Of a DNA stretch of 64,000 nucleotides, positions 34,110 through 43,381 are shown one piece after another (within the stretch, counting starts at the first letter, position 1; each line of letters opens with the position of its first letter). Location of the stretch: positions 1-64,000 of the forward strand of contig NZ_NISI01000010.1 of NCBI RefSeq assembly GCF_002205845.1, written 5' to 3'. The DNA comes from Roseateles puraquae (GTDB taxonomy: Bacteria > Pseudomonadota > Gammaproteobacteria > Burkholderiales > Burkholderiaceae_C). The translations under genes and the position numbers were made by a program. The notes under the pieces were generated by a model. That model ran no database searches and was not told the origin of the DNA. It worked only from the letters and a program-made list of their open reading frames with translations.

Positions 34110-36971
34110 TTACCAGAACTTGTAGTTCACGGTCAGCTGGTAGGCACGGCCGCGCGGGTCGGCCACGCGGGGCTCCCAGGAGCTGCCGGCGCCGGTGTTG
34201 CTGTCATAGGCGGCGGAGAACGGCGGGTCTTCGTTCAGCAGGTTCTTGATGCCGAAGGTCAGGCCCAGGTTCTTGAAGCCGGTGTAGCTGATGGTGGCGT
34301 CGTAGGTGATGTACTTGCTGACGTTGGGTTTCCAGTCCGGCGGCGTGACGCTGCCATTGGCCACGCCCGGCAGCACCGCATCCTTGTAGCCGGCCGCCCA
34401 GCGCTGCAGCACCGTGCCCGTCCAGGGGCCTTCGGCGTAGCTCACGACGATGGAGTGCTTCCAGCGCAGGCCCAGGTCGCTTGAGCGGGTGAACACGCCA
34501 ATTTCGCTCGGGCCCATCGGGGCGCTGGTGATCAGGCGCGAACGCTTGTCGAGCAGGTAGGTGCCTTCGAGCTTGCCGGTGAGGCGGCCACCGCCCAGCG
34601 CGGTGGTACCGCTCAGCGACACATCCACGCCCTTGGTGATGGTTTCGCCGGCGTTGACGTTGCGGTTGTCGATGGCGACCAGGGCACCCGAGGCGTCGCG
34701 GATGAAGTTGTCCGGGAACAGGGTGTAGTTCTTGACGAGGTCCGACAGCGTGACGGCCTGGATGGTGCCGGTCTTGCGGATCTGCCACCAGTCGGCGCCG
34801 ATGGTGACATCCGCCACCGGCGACCAGACGAAGCCCCAGGTCCACTGCTTGCTCTTCTCGGGGCCCAGGGTGACCTTGCCGCCGGTGAGGATGTCGGGTG
34901 TGATGGACTCGCAACCCGGCTTGGTGGGGTCGACCACGCCGCCCGGGCACTTGGCCGGGTCGACGAGGTCCTTGCCCGAGTACGGCGAGGTGGTGATGCC
35001 GTTGAAGAGCTGGTTGAAGGTCGGGACGCGGAAGCCCTTGCTCGTGGATGCCCGCACCAGCAGTTGCTCGAAAGGCTGGTAGCGCACCGAGAACTTCGGG
35101 TTCGTGGTGCTGCCGAAGCCGGTGTAGTCGTCGCGGCGGATGGCCGCACTCGCTTCCAGGTTCTTGACGATGGGCACCAGCACTTCACCGAACACCGCCT
35201 TGATGTTGCGGGTGACGGTGTCCAGCGTGTTCACGCTGTCGAAGGGCGCATTGAAGATGGTGGCCTGCGTGGCTGCGTCGGTGGCGTTGCCGTTGAACTT
35301 GTACTGTTCCTTGCGGTAGTCGCCACCCACGGCGGCCATCACGTCGCCGGCGGGCAGCTTGAACACCGGGCCGCTGGCAGTGAAGTCGGCCTGCTTGAGC
35401 GTGAACTTGCCGCCGTACAGCGTCACGCCGTCGGCGCGCACCGCGTCCAGGGCTGACATGGCGGTCGCGGTCTGGGTGCCGTCGGCCGAGAAGGGGTTGA
35501 GCGTGCCGTTGTTGATCAGGGCAGCGAAGGGGCGGCTGTAGAAATAGCCGTGCTTGAGCAGCGAGGTGGTGTCGCTGGTGGCCTGCGACACGCCGGTCTT
35601 GTAGTCCCAGCCGGCAAACAGCGGGCCTTCAGCACCCACCAGCAGGCGCTGGGTCTTGGCCGTAGTCTCGATCTCGCGGTTGCCGCAGGGCATGCAGCGC
35701 CAGCGCATCGCCAGCGGCAGGCCGCGGTTCTTTTCCAGCGTCGGGAAGGTGGCCACCAGCGCGTTGAAGACACTGTTGTAGGCCGCGCCCGTGCTCGGGT
35801 AGGCCAGGTTGTAGAACGGGCTGGTGGTGGAGGTGGAGCTGGTGATCTGGTTGGGCGAGAAGCTCTTGTCGGTGACGACATGGGCGCCCACGTACTCGGC
35901 GAACACCTGGTGCTCGCCCAGGGCCAGCGTGCCGCGCAGCACGCCGTTGGTGGACTTGACCGGCTGCTGGATCACGGCCGCGCGGCCCGTGTCCCAGGCG
36001 CAGCCCCACTTGGCCGCCGGCGTGGCCCACAGCACTTCGTCATACGCCGCCTGGCCGGGGATGGACGAGCAGCCGGCCTGGCCGGGCAGGTCCAGCACGT
36101 TGATGCCGTTCATGGCCTGCGTGGTGCCCGGCTGGATGGGGCCGGTGCCGCGGCCGGTGGCGTTGAGGTTGTCGCGGCTCAGCGCGCTGTTGAGGCTGGA
36201 GATGGCGAAGACCGTGGCGTAGGGCGTGCCGCGGGTGTCCACCGACAGGCCGCGGTTGGGCTGGAAGGTGTTGACGAAATCGCGCTGGTCGCCGCGCAGC
36301 ACCTGGGCGTCGCTGAACGACACCGAACCCAGCACGTTGAAGCGGTCCTTCTCCAGGTTGCCGAAGCCGCCGGTGAGCTTCACGCGGCTGATGTTGCCGC
36401 CGCCCTGCTCGGTCACGTCGGTGAAGGCCTGGGCTTCGAGGCCCGAGTAGTCCTTGCGCAGGATGAAGTTGATGACGCCGCCGATGGCGTCGGTGCCGTA
36501 GATGGCGGAGGCGCCGTCCTTCAGGATCTCGACGCGCTCGACCGCGGCGAAGGGAATCTGCTGCAGGTCGACCACGCCACCGTTGAGGCCGTGCGAGGCC
36601 ACGCGGCGGCCGTTGAGCAGCACCAGCGTGCTGGCCGCACCCTGGCCGCGCAGGTTGGCCGAGGTGGCGCCGTTGTTGCCACGGGCCTGGCCGGCGACGA
36701 CGTCGGCGTTGGAGGCGAGGTTGTCCAGCCCGTTGCCGTTGGCGCTCAGCGTGCTGATCAGCTGCTCGGCCGACACGATGCCCTGGCGCTCGATGTCCTT
36801 GCGGGTGATGACCTGCAGCGGCAGCGCGCCCTCGTCCTTGATGCGCTTGATGCTGGAGCCGGTGACCTCGACACGTTCGAGCTTCTGTCCTTCGGACTGC
36901 GCCAGCGCGAGCCCAGCGTGTGCGGCCATGCCGACGACGGCGAGATGGGCCACAAGACGGTTCAACTTCAT
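34110..36971 (-). CDS. TonB-dependent outer membrane receptor
   Basis: A 953-residue receptor. Residues 1-24 are a signal peptide ending ALA. The plug domain runs to about residue 200, with a VTGSSIKRI box near its start and GTDAIGGVINFILRKDY at its end. The rest is a beta barrel ending VNYKFW, with the terminal aromatic needed for outer membrane insertion. The sequence is of the large carbohydrate/peptide-type receptor group. An AAGGAG ribosome site fixes ATG 36971. It is transcribed alone and ends at an intrinsic terminator. The neighbouring peptide and D-amino-acid genes hint at a peptide ligand, which is inference. Confidence 0.88.
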   Translation of the reverse strand: MKLNRLVAHLAVVGMAAHAGLALAQSEGQKLERVEVTGSSIKRIKDEGALPLQVITRKDIERQGIVSAEQLISTLSANGNGLDNLASNADVVAGQARGNNGATSANLRGQGAASTLVLLNGRRVASHGLNGGVVDLQQIPFAAVERVEILKDGASAIYGTDAIGGVINFILRKDYSGLEAQAFTDVTEQGGGNISRVKLTGGFGNLEKDRFNVLGSVSFSDAQVLRGDQRDFVNTFQPNRGLSVDTRGTPYATVFAISSLNSALSRDNLNATGRGTGPIQPGTTQAMNGINVLDLPGQAGCSSIPGQAAYDEVLWATPAAKWGCAWDTGRAAVIQQPVKSTNGVLRGTLALGEHQVFAEYVGAHVVTDKSFSPNQITSSTSTTSPFYNLAYPSTGAAYNSVFNALVATFPTLEKNRGLPLAMRWRCMPCGNREIETTAKTQRLLVGAEGPLFAGWDYKTGVSQATSDTTSLLKHGYFYSRPFAALINNGTLNPFSADGTQTATAMSALDAVRADGVTLYGGKFTLKQADFTASGPVFKLPAGDVMAAVGGDYRKEQYKFNGNATDAATQATIFNAPFDSVNTLDTVTRNIKAVFGEVLVPIVKNLEASAAIRRDDYTGFGSTTNPKFSVRYQPFEQLLVRASTSKGFRVPTFNQLFNGITTSPYSGKDLVDPAKCPGGVVDPTKPGCESITPDILTGGKVTLGPEKSKQWTWGFVWSPVADVTIGADWWQIRKTGTIQAVTLSDLVKNYTLFPDNFIRDASGALVAIDNRNVNAGETITKGVDVSLSGTTALGGGRLTGKLEGTYLLDKRSRLITSAPMGPSEIGVFTRSSDLGLRWKHSIVVSYAEGPWTGTVLQRWAAGYKDAVLPGVANGSVTPPDWKPNVSKYITYDATISYTGFKNLGLTFGIKNLLNEDPPFSAAYDSNTGAGSSWEPRVADPRGRAYQLTVNYKFW

Positions 36972-37183
36972 CACAACGACTCCTTGGTTTGATGCCAACT
37001 GCGGCCGATGTTCGCCGCGCGGGACGCCGTCGCCCAGAGGGCCGCACCCGAGGTGTTGCGCGGCGTTCAATGAATGCTTGTCGGCGGCGCATAACCTGCG
37101 GGAATGCATGGCTGCAGGAAAGCGCAACCGCGGTGCGCCCATGCCCCTCTACAGTGCTGGCCGTGTCTGATGGAGCCCTTGCG

Positions 37184-38116
37184 ATGCGATTGATCTCCGA
37201 GGCCGATGTGGCCGCCGTGCTCGACCCTGACAGCGCCGTCACCGCGCTGCGCGCTGCCTTCGCCCAGCACGGCCGCGGCCAGGCCCAGGTGCTGGCCCGC
37301 CACCGCGCCACGGCCACCCGCGACGGCGCGTCGCTGGCCATCAGCGCGATGGGTGCCATCCTGGATGCCGAAGGCTCGCTGCCGGCGGTGCTGGGCACCA
37401 AGGTCTACTCGGCGCGCAACGGCAAGTACTGCTTCCTCGTGAGCCTGTTCTCGGCTGACACCGGTGCCGCCCTGGCCACGCTGGAGGCCAATGAATTCAC
37501 CCGGCTGCGCACGGCCGCCGCCACCGCCGTGGCGGCCGACCTGCTGGCGCTGCCGCAGGTCGAGACCTTGTCCGTGCTCGGCGCGGGCATCCAGGCGCAG
37601 GCGCATGCCGAGGCGCTGGTGCGGGTGCGATCGTTCAAGCGCCTGCTCGTGTGCGCCCGCTCGGGCGGCGAGGCCTTCGCGACCGCGCTGCAGCGCCAGC
37701 TCGGCCTGCCCGTCACCGCGGTGGATGCCGCCACCGCGGCAGGCGAGGGGGATGTGATCGTCACGGCCACGCGCTCGCCCACGCCGCTGTTCGACGGCGC
37801 ACGGGTGAAGCCCGGCGCCTTCGTCGCCGCCGTCGGATCGAGCACCCAGGCGGCACGCGAACTCGACGACACGCTGCTGGGTCGCGCGGCGCTGGTCGCC
37901 GTCGAATGGTTGACGGCCGCCGAGCAGGAGGCGGGCGACTTGGTGCAGGCCGCGCCCGGCGTCGTGCCGCCCGAGAAGCTGGCCGAGCTGGGGACCTTGC
38001 TGGTGTCGCCGCGGCCACGAGGGGCGCAGGACATCGTCGTCTACAAGAGCGTCGGCATCGGCCTGGAAGACGTTGCCCTGGCCCGGCTGGTGGCCCATCG
38101 CCTCGGAGCTTGCTGA
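37184..38116 (+). CDS. Ornithine cyclodeaminase/mu-crystallin family protein
   Basis: A 310-residue NAD(P)-binding enzyme. The Rossmann motif is VLGAGIQAQAHAEAL (about residues 130-144), preceded by the substrate-arm helix LRTAAATAVAADLLA. The family includes ornithine cyclodeaminase, alanine dehydrogenase and ketimine reductases, and sequence alone does not fix the substrate. Its TGA shares a base with the dacB ATG, so the two are coupled. Among neighbours acting on D-amino acids and peptides, an amino-acid or imine substrate fits. Confidence 0.85.
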   Translation: MRLISEADVAAVLDPDSAVTALRAAFAQHGRGQAQVLARHRATATRDGASLAISAMGAILDAEGSLPAVLGTKVYSARNGKYCFLVSLFSADTGAALATLEANEFTRLRTAAATAVAADLLALPQVETLSVLGAGIQAQAHAEALVRVRSFKRLLVCARSGGEAFATALQRQLGLPVTAVDAATAAGEGDVIVTATRSPTPLFDGARVKPGAFVAAVGSSTQAARELDDTLLGRAALVAVEWLTAAEQEAGDLVQAAPGVVPPEKLAELGTLLVSPRPRGAQDIVVYKSVGIGLEDVALARLVAHRLGAC

Positions 38117-39531
38117 TGCGTGCCTGGCTCCTCGTTGCCGCGCTGGTGCTGTCGGGTTGCGCCAGCACCCGCATGCCCGACCCGGTGCAGGCTGCGCTCG
38201 ACCGCGCCGGCCTGCCCGCCGAGAGCCTGGGCTTCGTGCTGCAGCCACTGGACGGCTCGCGGCCGGCCCTCGCGCGGCGGGCGAATGAGCCGATGGCGCC
38301 GGGCTCGACGATGAAGCTCGTGACGGCCACCGTGGCGCTGGAGCAGCTCGGCATCAACCACCGCGCGCGCACCGAGCTGCTGGCTGCCGCACCGCCGGTG
38401 GCCGGCGTGATCGACGGCCCGCTCATCCTGCGTGGCGGCGCCGACCCCGACCTCGACTGGCCGGCGCTCTGGTGGCTGCTGCGCCAGCTGCGCGAGAGCG
38501 GCGTGAAGGACATCCGCGGCGGCCTGGTGGTGGACCGCACGCTGTTCAACCCGACCCGCTTCGACCTCGGCCTGCCGCCCTTCGATGAGGCGCCCGAGTT
38601 CGACTACAACGTCATCCCCGACGCGCTGCACCTCAACGGCAGCCTGCTTGATTTCGAGCTGCAGGCCACCGACCGGGGCGTGCAGGCCCGCACGATGCCT
38701 GCCGTCGCCGGGTTGGTCGTGGACGCGAGCGCCGTGACGCTGTCCTCGCGCCCCTGCAAGGACTGGGACGCGGACTGGAAGCCCGCCATCGTGCAGCCAG
38801 CCGGTGACGGGCTCGTGGTCAAGTTGCAGGGCGCGTTCCCGGCCGGCTGCCGGCAACAGGTGGCCCTGCAGCTCATCGACCGGCAGTGGCTCGTGACCCA
38901 TGTGGTGCGCCAGTTCTGGGCCGAGCTGGGTGGCACGCTTGGCCGGGGCGATGCCGAGGCCCCGGCACCGGCCGGCGCCGTCGTGCTGGCCACCCACCGC
39001 GGCCGGCCGCTGGCCGAGGTGCTGCGGGGTGTGATGAAGCGCAGCGACAACGCGCTCACCCGGCTGCTCTACCTGCAGCTCGGCGCCCAGGCCGCCCAGC
39101 CGGGCGAGCCCACGCTGGCCGCGGCGGAGCGCCGGGTGCGCGCCTGGTTCGCCGCGCGCGGCGTGGCCGATGCGGGCCTGGTGATGGACAACGGCTCGGG
39201 GCTGTCGCGCGCGGAGCGCATCACCCCGGCCCAGCTCGCGGCCGTGCTGCGCGCGGGCCAGGCGGGGGCGCAGGCCCCGGAGCTGCTGTCGACCCTGCCG
39301 ATTGCCGGCGTCGATGGCACCCTGTCGCGCCGGCTGAAGGACGGCCCGGCCGCAGGCCGCGCCCGGCTCAAGACCGGCACCTTGCGCGACGCGGTCGGCC
39401 TGGCCGGCTTCGTCACCGATGCCGTGGGCCGGCCGTGGGTGTTCGTGGCACTGCTGAACCACCCGGAGGCCGCCCGCAAGGGCCGGCCCGTGCTCGACGC
39501 CCTGGCCGACTGGGTGGCGGCGCAACGCTGA
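38116..39531 (+). CDS. dacB: D-alanyl-D-alanine carboxypeptidase/endopeptidase (PBP4), lipoprotein
   Basis: A 471-residue S13 peptidase that trims or opens peptidoglycan cross-links in the periplasm. Motifs: APGSTMK (SxxK), KRSDNALTR (SDN) and ARLKTGTL (KTG). An unusual N-terminus, AALVLSGCAST, gives a lipobox with Cys near residue 14, so it should be membrane-tethered, unlike soluble E. coli PBP4. The ATG at 38116 overlaps the ornithine-cyclodeaminase-like stop (TGATG). Confidence 0.88.
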   Translation: MRAWLLVAALVLSGCASTRMPDPVQAALDRAGLPAESLGFVLQPLDGSRPALARRANEPMAPGSTMKLVTATVALEQLGINHRARTELLAAAPPVAGVIDGPLILRGGADPDLDWPALWWLLRQLRESGVKDIRGGLVVDRTLFNPTRFDLGLPPFDEAPEFDYNVIPDALHLNGSLLDFELQATDRGVQARTMPAVAGLVVDASAVTLSSRPCKDWDADWKPAIVQPAGDGLVVKLQGAFPAGCRQQVALQLIDRQWLVTHVVRQFWAELGGTLGRGDAEAPAPAGAVVLATHRGRPLAEVLRGVMKRSDNALTRLLYLQLGAQAAQPGEPTLAAAERRVRAWFAARGVADAGLVMDNGSGLSRAERITPAQLAAVLRAGQAGAQAPELLSTLPIAGVDGTLSRRLKDGPAAGRARLKTGTLRDAVGLAGFVTDAVGRPWVFVALLNHPEAARKGRPVLDALADWVAAQR

Positions 39532-39574
39532 TCGGCCTATCCTCTGCCCATTCCCCCAGGGCGTGGAGCAGACG

Positions 39575-40339
39575 ATGAAGGCGCAGACCTTGGCGATGCT
39601 GGTGGTGATGGTGGGCGCCCACGGCGCCCAGGCGCGTGACATGCGCTTCGTCACCGAGCCCTTCCCGCCCTACACCTACGCGACCGATGGCCGCGCTGCC
39701 GGCCCGATGGTGGACGTGCTGCAGGCGGCCTGCGCGCGCCTGGCCTGGCGCTGCGACATCGAGGTCCTGCCCTGGCGACGTGCACTCGGCATGGCGCAGC
39801 GGGCCGAGGTGGAGGGCATCTTCACGGTCGTGGATTCGCCCGAGCGCCGCCAGTATTTCCATGTGTCGCCGGCGGTCATCGAAGGGCGCTACGTGCTCTT
39901 CGCGCGGGCGGGCAACGGCTTGCAGTACGCGGGTGACCCTCAGGTGCTGGCCGGCCGCACCCTCGGCGCCTATGGGCCCTCGGCCACGGCGCTCACGCTG
40001 GAGGCGCTGGTGGAGGGCGTGGCCCGGGTGCGCACCGAGATCGAACCCGACAACCGCACCGTCATGCGCAAGCTGGCTGCCGGTCGCTACGGCGAAGACG
40101 GCCTGGCCCTGGCCAACGAAGCCGTGGCGCAACTGCTGATCCGCGAAGACGGCCTGCACAGCCTCCAACCCGCCGGGCTCGTGAAGGTCTTCGGCTATTC
40201 GTTCGGCCTGTCGCGCCAGAACGTCGACCTCGCCCAGGCCCAGGCCTTCGCCAAGGTGCTCTACGAGCTGTGCCGCAGCGGCCGCACGGGCGAGCTCCTC
40301 AAACCCTACGGCCTGCCGCCGTCGCCCTGCGTCAGGTGA
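39575..40339 (+). CDS. Periplasmic amino-acid-type solute-binding protein (SBP_bac_3-like)
   Basis: A 254-residue exported binding protein. Residues 1-21 form a signal peptide ending AQA. MRFVTEPFPPYTYATDG with GPMVDVLQAACARL is the start pattern of bacterial extracellular solute-binding family 3, followed by EVEGIFTVVDSPERRQYF. No permease or ATPase genes lie beside it. It could serve a distant transporter or be a sensor-like orphan. ATG 39575 is preferred to GTG 39563. Its end overlaps the convergent LD-carboxypeptidase stop by 8 bases. Confidence 0.75.
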   Translation: MKAQTLAMLVVMVGAHGAQARDMRFVTEPFPPYTYATDGRAAGPMVDVLQAACARLAWRCDIEVLPWRRALGMAQRAEVEGIFTVVDSPERRQYFHVSPAVIEGRYVLFARAGNGLQYAGDPQVLAGRTLGAYGPSATALTLEALVEGVARVRTEIEPDNRTVMRKLAAGRYGEDGLALANEAVAQLLIREDGLHSLQPAGLVKVFGYSFGLSRQNVDLAQAQAFAKVLYELCRSGRTGELLKPYGLPPSPCVR

Positions 40340-41381
40340 CGGCCGGCTGCAGGAGCCGCACAGTGCCGGCGTCGGCGTCCATCTCGGCCGGCGCGCCGAC
40401 GGGCACGGTCATCTTGCGCTTGATGTGGCCGATGGCGGCGCCGCGGTAGACGGGCACGTTCAGCGGGCCGAAGTAGTCGTCGAACACCTCGTCCAGCGTC
40501 AGGCTGCCGTAGCCCTCGCCGGGCTCGCACTTGGTGAAGCGGCCCAGCACCACGCCGGCCACCTGGCCGAGCGCGCCGGTCAGGCGCAGCGTGGAGAGGC
40601 AGCGGTCGATGCGGTAGATGTATTCATTGATGTCTTCCAGGAAGAGCAGGGCGCCGCGGCAGTCGGGGAAGTAGGGCGTGCCGGCGAGCGACGCGAGCAC
40701 CGTGAGGTTGCCGCCCACGAGACGCCCCTGGGCCTTGCCCCCGCGCAGCGTGCTGATGCGCTCCTCGCGCACGATGAGGTCGTCGCTGGGCTTGACCACC
40801 GGGTTGCGCAGCACCGCGGCCTCGGCGTTCATGACCAGCGCGCGGAAGCTCTGCACCGAGTAGTCGTTCCACTCCGACGCGGCCACGGGGCCGTGGAAGG
40901 TGACGAGGCCGGTCTGGCGCTGGATGCCGTTGACGAGGCTGGTGAGGTCGCTGAAGCCACCGAAGAATTTGGGCCGGCGGCGGATCTGCGCATAGTCGAG
41001 CCGGTCGACGATGCGGTTGCAGCCGGAACCGCCAGTCATCGCGATCACGCCAGCCACGCTGTCGTCGGCGAACATGGCGTTGAGGTCGGCGGCGCGCTGG
41101 GCATCGGTGCCCGCGAACGGCCCGCGCCGCGCGGCCACGAACTCGCCCGGCTTGACCTTGAAGCCCAGCGCTTGCAGCGACTCGATGGCCATCTTCAGCG
41201 GTTCGCGCTCGAAGGTGGCGTTGGCCGGGCTGACCAGGCCGAGGGTGTCGCCGGGGCGAAGGCGCGGGGCATAGAGCGGTGCGGGCGCGCCCGTGGCGGC
41301 GGCGGCGCTCGCCGAGGTCGCAGCCATCAGGCCGGCAGCACTGGCCCCGAGGTGGAGAAGTTGGCGGCGGGAGGTCGTCAT
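40332..41381 (-). CDS. Exported LD-carboxypeptidase, S66 family, Tat signal
   Basis: A 349-residue S66 peptidase with an apparent twin-arginine signal: TTSRRQLLHLGASAAG, then an Ala-rich segment to about residue 30. Catalytic residues aligned to LdcA: Ser144 in GGFSDLT, Glu249 in FLEDI and His319 in GAAIGHIKRK. An exported S66 enzyme would act on murein peptides outside the cytoplasm, in contrast with the cytoplasmic homologue at 33121. Start ATG 41381 is preferred to TTG 41396 as the SRR motif follows directly. Confidence 0.82.
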   Translation of the reverse strand: MTTSRRQLLHLGASAAGLMAATSASAAAATGAPAPLYAPRLRPGDTLGLVSPANATFEREPLKMAIESLQALGFKVKPGEFVAARRGPFAGTDAQRAADLNAMFADDSVAGVIAMTGGSGCNRIVDRLDYAQIRRRPKFFGGFSDLTSLVNGIQRQTGLVTFHGPVAASEWNDYSVQSFRALVMNAEAAVLRNPVVKPSDDLIVREERISTLRGGKAQGRLVGGNLTVLASLAGTPYFPDCRGALLFLEDINEYIYRIDRCLSTLRLTGALGQVAGVVLGRFTKCEPGEGYGSLTLDEVFDDYFGPLNVPVYRGAAIGHIKRKMTVPVGAPAEMDADAGTVRLLQPAVT

Positions 41382-41435
41382 GGTGTCGTTTGGCAAGGGT
41401 TCGGGTGGGATGTCGGGCGCTGTTCCAATGCAGGC

Positions 41436-41669
41436 ATGAGCTCAGATCTGTCCCCACTGCCCACCCTCGCGCCCGGTCGCTTTCGCCACTACAAGGGCGG
41501 CGAGTACGAAGTGATCGGCGTGGCCCGCCACAGCGAAACGCTGGAGCCGGTGGTCGTCTATCGGCCGCTGTACAACGACAGCGGCTGGTGGGTGCGCCCG
41601 TTCGAGATGTTCACGGGCACGCTGGAGGTCGATGGCGCGGTGCGGTCGCGGTTCGAGCGCATCACCTGA
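41436..41669 (+). CDS. DUF1653 small protein
   Basis: A 77-residue protein of the DUF1653 family. The motif is GRFRHYKGGEYEVIGVARHSETLEP followed by VVYRPLYNDSGWWVRP and FxMF. Function is unknown; the fold is a small SH3-like barrel by family knowledge. ATG 41436 gives the usual length. It is divergent from the exported LD-carboxypeptidase with 54 bases between starts. Confidence 0.85.
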   Translation: MSSDLSPLPTLAPGRFRHYKGGEYEVIGVARHSETLEPVVVYRPLYNDSGWWVRPFEMFTGTLEVDGAVRSRFERIT

Positions 41670-41749
41670 CACAAGCCCCGGCCTGCGGGTGCGGGCCGTC
41701 AGTGGGAGGCGGTTGCGTGGCATGGCGGGCGCAGGTCGGGCGACTTGAC

Positions 41750-42364
41750 CTACAGCACGCGGGGCAGGTCGCGGCGCACGGCGATGCGGTCGCCGAAGTC
41801 GAAATGCCACCACTCGGTGTTGATGCCGTGAAAGCCGGCCTCCCGCATGGCCGCGCGCAGCCAGCCGCGCTCGATGAGGTGCTGCACGCTCAACAGGCCC
41901 TGGGCCAGGTGCTCGGCTTCGTGGTCGGGGTGGGAGGCGAGCGTCATCTCGTCGAAGCCTGAGCCCATGTCGACCTCGCGGCCCGACGGGTCGAGCACGG
42001 TCAGGTCCACGGCCATGCCGTAGCTGTGGATGGAGCCACGTTCGGGCGGAGCCAGGTACATCGTGAGCGGCGTGCCCTGCAGCTCGTCCCACAGGCGCTG
42101 CTGCACGCGCTGCGGGCGGAGCGCGTCCAGCACCAGCAGGCGGTAGCCGGGGCGGTGGGCGTGCAGCCAGGCGGCGGCGTGCTCCAGGGCCTCGGCCGCC
42201 TCGCGGCGCAGCCAGGCGCAGTCGATGCCGGCATAGACCGAGTGGCCGACGAAGTTGTCGGCCGTGGCGTAGCGCAGGTCGACCGCGATGCCGTGACGCA
42301 GGGTGCTCAGCGGCCGGAAATGCGGGTGGGCCGTGATGTCTTCGATGCGGACGGGGTCGGCCAT
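41750..42364 (-). CDS. ddpX: D-alanyl-D-alanine dipeptidase (VanX/DdpX type)
   Basis: A 204-residue M15D zinc dipeptidase that splits D-Ala-D-Ala. Zinc ligands His113, Asp120 and His187 and catalytic Glu184 match VanX (SIHSYGMAVD and EWWHFDF). No signal peptide, so it is cytoplasmic. Its ATG shares a base with the lysR stop. The order dppA-like, lysR, ddpX resembles the E. coli ddp D-Ala-D-Ala scavenging set, though permease genes are absent here. A glycopeptide-resistance role is unlikely in a Gram-negative. Confidence 0.9.
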   Translation of the reverse strand: MADPVRIEDITAHPHFRPLSTLRHGIAVDLRYATADNFVGHSVYAGIDCAWLRREAAEALEHAAAWLHAHRPGYRLLVLDALRPQRVQQRLWDELQGTPLTMYLAPPERGSIHSYGMAVDLTVLDPSGREVDMGSGFDEMTLASHPDHEAEHLAQGLLSVQHLIERGWLRAAMREAGFHGINTEWWHFDFGDRIAVRRDLPRVL

Positions 42365-43263
42365 CAGGGTAGGCGAGACAGATGTTCGTGGGCAGCGGCG
42401 GTGATGAACTTCACCAGCCGGCGCGAGGCCTGGCCCAGCGGTGCGCTGGCGGCGCTGAGCAGGTAGAGCTGCACCGGCACCGCGGGCGACAGCGGTCGCA
42501 CGCGCACCTTGGATGCGTCGGCGCTGGCGGCGGTGAAGGGGTCCACCAGCGTCATGCCGACGCCAGCCTCCACCAGCGCACGGGCGAGTTGGTAGGTCTG
42601 CACGGTGATGCGGCTGGCCAGCGGTTGGCCGAGCGCCTCGCCTGCGTGATGCAGCAGGCCGGCCAGCGGATCGTCGCTCTGCAGGCCGACGATCTCGGTG
42701 CTGATGTCGGCCAGGCCGAGCGGGCCTTCGCCCTTGGCCTCAGGACTGCCCAGGGGGCACAGCGCGACCATCATGCCCGCGGCGATGACCTCGGCCTTGA
42801 TGCCGGGGTGGCGCGGGTCCTGCAGCGACAAGGCCAGGTCGGCCTCGCCCAGCAGCAGGGCCGACACGATCTCGCGCGTGTGGTGGGTGGCCAGCGAGCA
42901 GTTGGCGTTCGGGTAGGCCTTGCACCAGGGCGTCATGGCCGCGGGCACGATGGCCATCGCCAGCGCCGGCGTGGCGACCAGCCGCACCTGTTCGCTTTCG
43001 CCGCTCTTCAGGTTGGCAGCCAGGCGCCGGATGCCGACGAGGTCGCGGTTGAGCTTGTCGATCTCCACGAACAGGCGCTGCGCCTCGGGCGTGGGGTAGA
43101 GCTTGCCGCGCACGCGGTCGAACAGCGGCATGCCCAGCTGCAGCTCGCAGTGCTGCAGCACCTTGGTCACGGCGGGTTGCGAGATGTGCAGCAGTTGCGC
43201 GGCGCCACTGATGGTGCCGGCCTGCATGATGGCGTGGAAGACCTCGATGTGCCTCAAACGCAT
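42364..43263 (-). CDS. LysR-family regulator of the ddpX/dppA region
   Basis: A 299-residue LysR regulator. The N-terminal winged helix is MRLRHIEVFHAIMQAGTISGAAQLLHISQPAVTKVLQ in pattern, followed by the effector domain. It is placed between dppA and ddpX and translated with ddpX. Its likely operator is the T-N11-A site at 45048-45062 ahead of dppA. Ligand unknown; D-Ala-D-Ala or a murein peptide fits the context. ATG 43263 is chosen at the helix-turn-helix start; upstream frame covers the inverted repeat. Confidence 0.85.
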   Translation of the reverse strand: MRLRHIEVFHAIMQAGTISGAAQLLHISQPAVTKVLQHCELQLGMPLFDRVRGKLYPTPEAQRLFVEIDKLNRDLVGIRRLAANLKSGESEQVRLVATPALAMAIVPAAMTPWCKAYPNANCSLATHHTREIVSALLLGEADLALSLQDPRHPGIKAEVIAAGMMVALCPLGSPEAKGEGPLGLADISTEIVGLQSDDPLAGLLHHAGEALGQPLASRITVQTYQLARALVEAGVGMTLVDPFTAASADASKVRVRPLSPAVPVQLYLLSAASAPLGQASRRLVKFITAAAHEHLSRLP

Positions 43264-43289
43264 CGTGCGCTCCCCAGCTGATGGAAGCC

Positions 43290-43367
43290 GCCACAGAGGC
43301 ACAGAGGCACAGAGGAGCTCAGTCGAAGCGCAAAGACAGCGTCTCTGTGTCTCTGTGCCTCTGTGGC
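43290..43367. repeat. Long inverted repeat built from CACAGAG units
   Basis: Left arm 43290-43314 and right arm 43343-43367 are 25 bases each and complementary with one mismatch, around a 28-base loop. Each arm holds three CACAGAG units (GCCACAGAGGCACAGAG is the common part). It fills the gap between the dppA stop and lysR start on the minus strand. It can form a strong hairpin in RNA and may act as attenuator, mRNA stabiliser or intergenic repeat element. Confidence 0.85.
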
Positions 43368-43381
43368 CGTGTTGAGCGACC

